Below, piece after piece: positions 62,641 to 64,000 of a DNA stretch of 64,000 bases. How positions within the stretch are numbered: position 1 is the stretch's first letter; every line of letters starts with the position of its first letter. Both the position numbers and the translations under genes were made by a program. The stretch covers positions 310,001-374,000 of the forward strand of contig NZ_JAOCKJ010000005.1 in assembly GCF_029844725.1 (NCBI RefSeq). Reading direction: 5' to 3'. A model generated the notes under the pieces. The model did no database searches. It was not told the DNA's origin and saw only the letters and a program-made list of their open reading frames with translations. This stretch comes from Pantoea sp. GD03673 (GTDB taxonomy: Bacteria; Pseudomonadota; Gammaproteobacteria; Enterobacterales; Enterobacteriaceae).

Positions 62641-64000
62641 ATGGGTAAGATTATTGGTATTGACCTGGGTACAACCAACTCTTGTGTTGCGATCATGGAT
62701 GGCACCAAAGCACGCGTGCTGGAAAATGCCGAGGGCGATCGCACCACGCCTTCAATTATTGCTTACACACAGGATGGCGAAATTCTGGTCGGTCAACCGG
62801 CTAAACGTCAGGCAGTGACCAACCCGCAGAATACCCTGTTTGCAATCAAGCGTCTGATTGGTCGTCGCTTCCAGGACGAAGAAGTACAGCGTGATATTAA
62901 AATCATGCCGTACAAAATCGCCAGCGCCGACAACGGCGACGCATGGTTGGAAGTAAAAGGTCAGAAAATGGCACCCCCGCAGATCTCTGCTGAAGTGCTG
63001 AAGAAAATGAAAAAGACCGCCGAAGATTACCTCGGTGAGCCAGTGACCGAAGCCGTTATCACCGTACCGGCTTACTTCAACGATGCGCAGCGTCAGGCGA
63101 CCAAAGACGCAGGCCGCATCGCGGGTCTGGAAGTCAAACGTATCATTAACGAACCAACTGCTGCTGCACTGGCATACGGTCTGGACAAAGGCCAGGGCAA
63201 CCGCACCATCGCGGTATATGACCTGGGTGGCGGTACCTTCGATATCTCAATCATCGAGATCGACGAAGTTGACGGCGAAAAAACCTTTGAAGTTCTGGCA
63301 ACCAACGGTGACACCCACCTGGGTGGTGAAGACTTCGATAGCCGCCTGATTAACTATCTGGTTGCTGAATTCAAGAAAGACCAGGGTATCGATCTGCACA
63401 ACGATCCGCTGGCGATGCAGCGTCTGAAAGAAGCGGCAGAGAAAGCGAAAATCGAGCTCTCTTCTGCACAGCAGACCGACGTTAACCTGCCTTACATCAC
63501 GGCAGATGCGACCGGTCCTAAGCACCTGAACATCAAAGTCACCCGTTCTAAACTGGAGTCACTGGTTGAAGATCTGGTTGCACGCTCAATCGCGCCACTG
63601 AAAGTTGCGCTGCAGGATGCGGGACTGTCTGTATCAGACATCAACGACGTTATCCTGGTGGGTGGTCAGACCCGTATGCCACTGGTTCAGGCGAAAGTGA
63701 CCGAGTTCTTCGGTAAAGAGCCACGTAAAGACGTGAACCCGGACGAAGCCGTTGCCGTTGGTGCTGCGGTTCAGGGTGGTGTACTGGGTGGCGACGTGAA
63801 AGACGTGCTGCTGCTGGACGTTACCCCGCTGTCACTGGGTATCGAAACCATGGGTGGCGTGATGACCTCGCTGATCAGCAAGAACACCACCATCCCAACC
63901 AAGCACAGCCAGGTCTTCTCGACGGCTGAAGATAACCAGTCAGCCGTGACCATTCACGTGCTGCAGGGTGAGCGTAAGCGCGCCAATGACAACAAGTCAC
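62641..64000 (+). CDS. dnaK: Chaperone DnaK (Hsp70), partial
   Basis: The first 453 codons of the Hsp70 chaperone; the 3' end lies beyond the right edge. The ATPase domain is complete: '[17 protein letters not shown]' (phosphate 1), '[16 protein letters not shown]' (phosphate 2) and '[10 protein letters not shown]' (adenosine). The substrate-binding domain starts near residue 395 ('[17 protein letters not shown]'). A sigma-32 promoter lies 125 bp upstream and GGGAG precedes the ATG. dnaJ is expected next. Confidence 0.98.
   Translation, partial: MGKIIGIDLGTTNSCVAIMDGTKARVLENAEGDRTTPSIIAYTQDGEILVGQPAKRQAVTNPQNTLFAIKRLIGRRFQDEEVQRDIKIMPYKIASADNGDAWLEVKGQKMAPPQISAEVLKKMKKTAEDYLGEPVTEAVITVPAYFNDAQRQATKDAGRIAGLEVKRIINEPTAAALAYGLDKGQGNRTIAVYDLGGGTFDISIIEIDEVDGEKTFEVLATNGDTHLGGEDFDSRLINYLVAEFKKDQGIDLHNDPLAMQRLKEAAEKAKIELSSAQQTDVNLPYITADATGPKHLNIKVTRSKLESLVEDLVARSIAPLKVALQDAGLSVSDINDVILVGGQTRMPLVQAKVTEFFGKEPRKDVNPDEAVAVGAAVQGGVLGGDVKDVLLLDVTPLSLGIETMGGVMTSLISKNTTIPTKHSQVFSTAEDNQSAVTIHVLQGERKRANDNKS

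Noticed and set aside
1..64000. CRISPR array, prophage or transposase
   Set aside because: No direct-repeat array with spacers, no phage structural genes and no transposase were found in the window.

Overview
The window is a stretch of enterobacterial chromosome, most likely Pantoea or another member of the Erwiniaceae. That is inferred from gene order and protein similarity recalled from memory; no database was searched. The backbone follows the E. coli 99-to-0 minute region: fhuF, yjjZ, three tRNA-Leu genes, rsmC, holD, rimI, yjjG, then ytjB, serB, radA, nadR, ettA, slt, trpR, yjjX, gpmB, rob, creA, arcA, yjtD, thrLABC, yaaA, talB, mog, satP and dnaK (cut by the right edge). Several E. coli neighbours are missing: prfC/osmY, the deoCABD to lplA stretch, creBCD, yaaX and yaaJ.

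The left end (1-13.6 kb) is accessory. It holds the start of an amino-acid ABC transporter gene divergent from a LacI-type regulator with two identical palindromic operators between them, then opgB (periplasmic glucan modification), a tautomerase with a divergent LysR regulator, an orphan glycosyltransferase, a cytoplasmic beta-propeller protein, a histidine phosphatase, an MFS transporter / LacI regulator / nucleoside hydrolase cluster, and a YbaK-type editing protein. From 13.7 to 16.3 kb lies an iron-linked segment: fhuF and yjjZ each have a good Fur box, with a diguanylate cyclase between them.

Between the conserved genes ettA and slt sits a 16-kb catabolic island (28.9-45.0 kb). One half is a deoxyribose system: deoR, then divergent deoK-deoP-deoX, with two DeoR-type operators, a CRP site and a -10 element spaced as in a class II CRP promoter. 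The other half is one long minus-strand operon for ATP-dependent urea use: allophanate hydrolase, urea carboxylase, a GntR regulator and the UrtABCDE urea transporter. A 30-bp near-perfect palindrome lies at its 5' end. No urease genes are present in the window.

Non-coding features include two unexplained structured elements: 19606-19784, with nested arms enclosing four hairpins, exactly where gene order departs from E. coli, and 48063-48206, bounded by 20-bp inverted repeats. Others are the thr leader and attenuator, the trpR operator, an FNR box upstream of arcA, a stringent-type promoter for the tRNA cluster and a sigma-32 promoter before dnaK. I saw no prophage, insertion sequence transposase or CRISPR array. 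Apart from the two structured elements and an AT-rich orphan gene at 26.6 kb, nothing points clearly to a new system.
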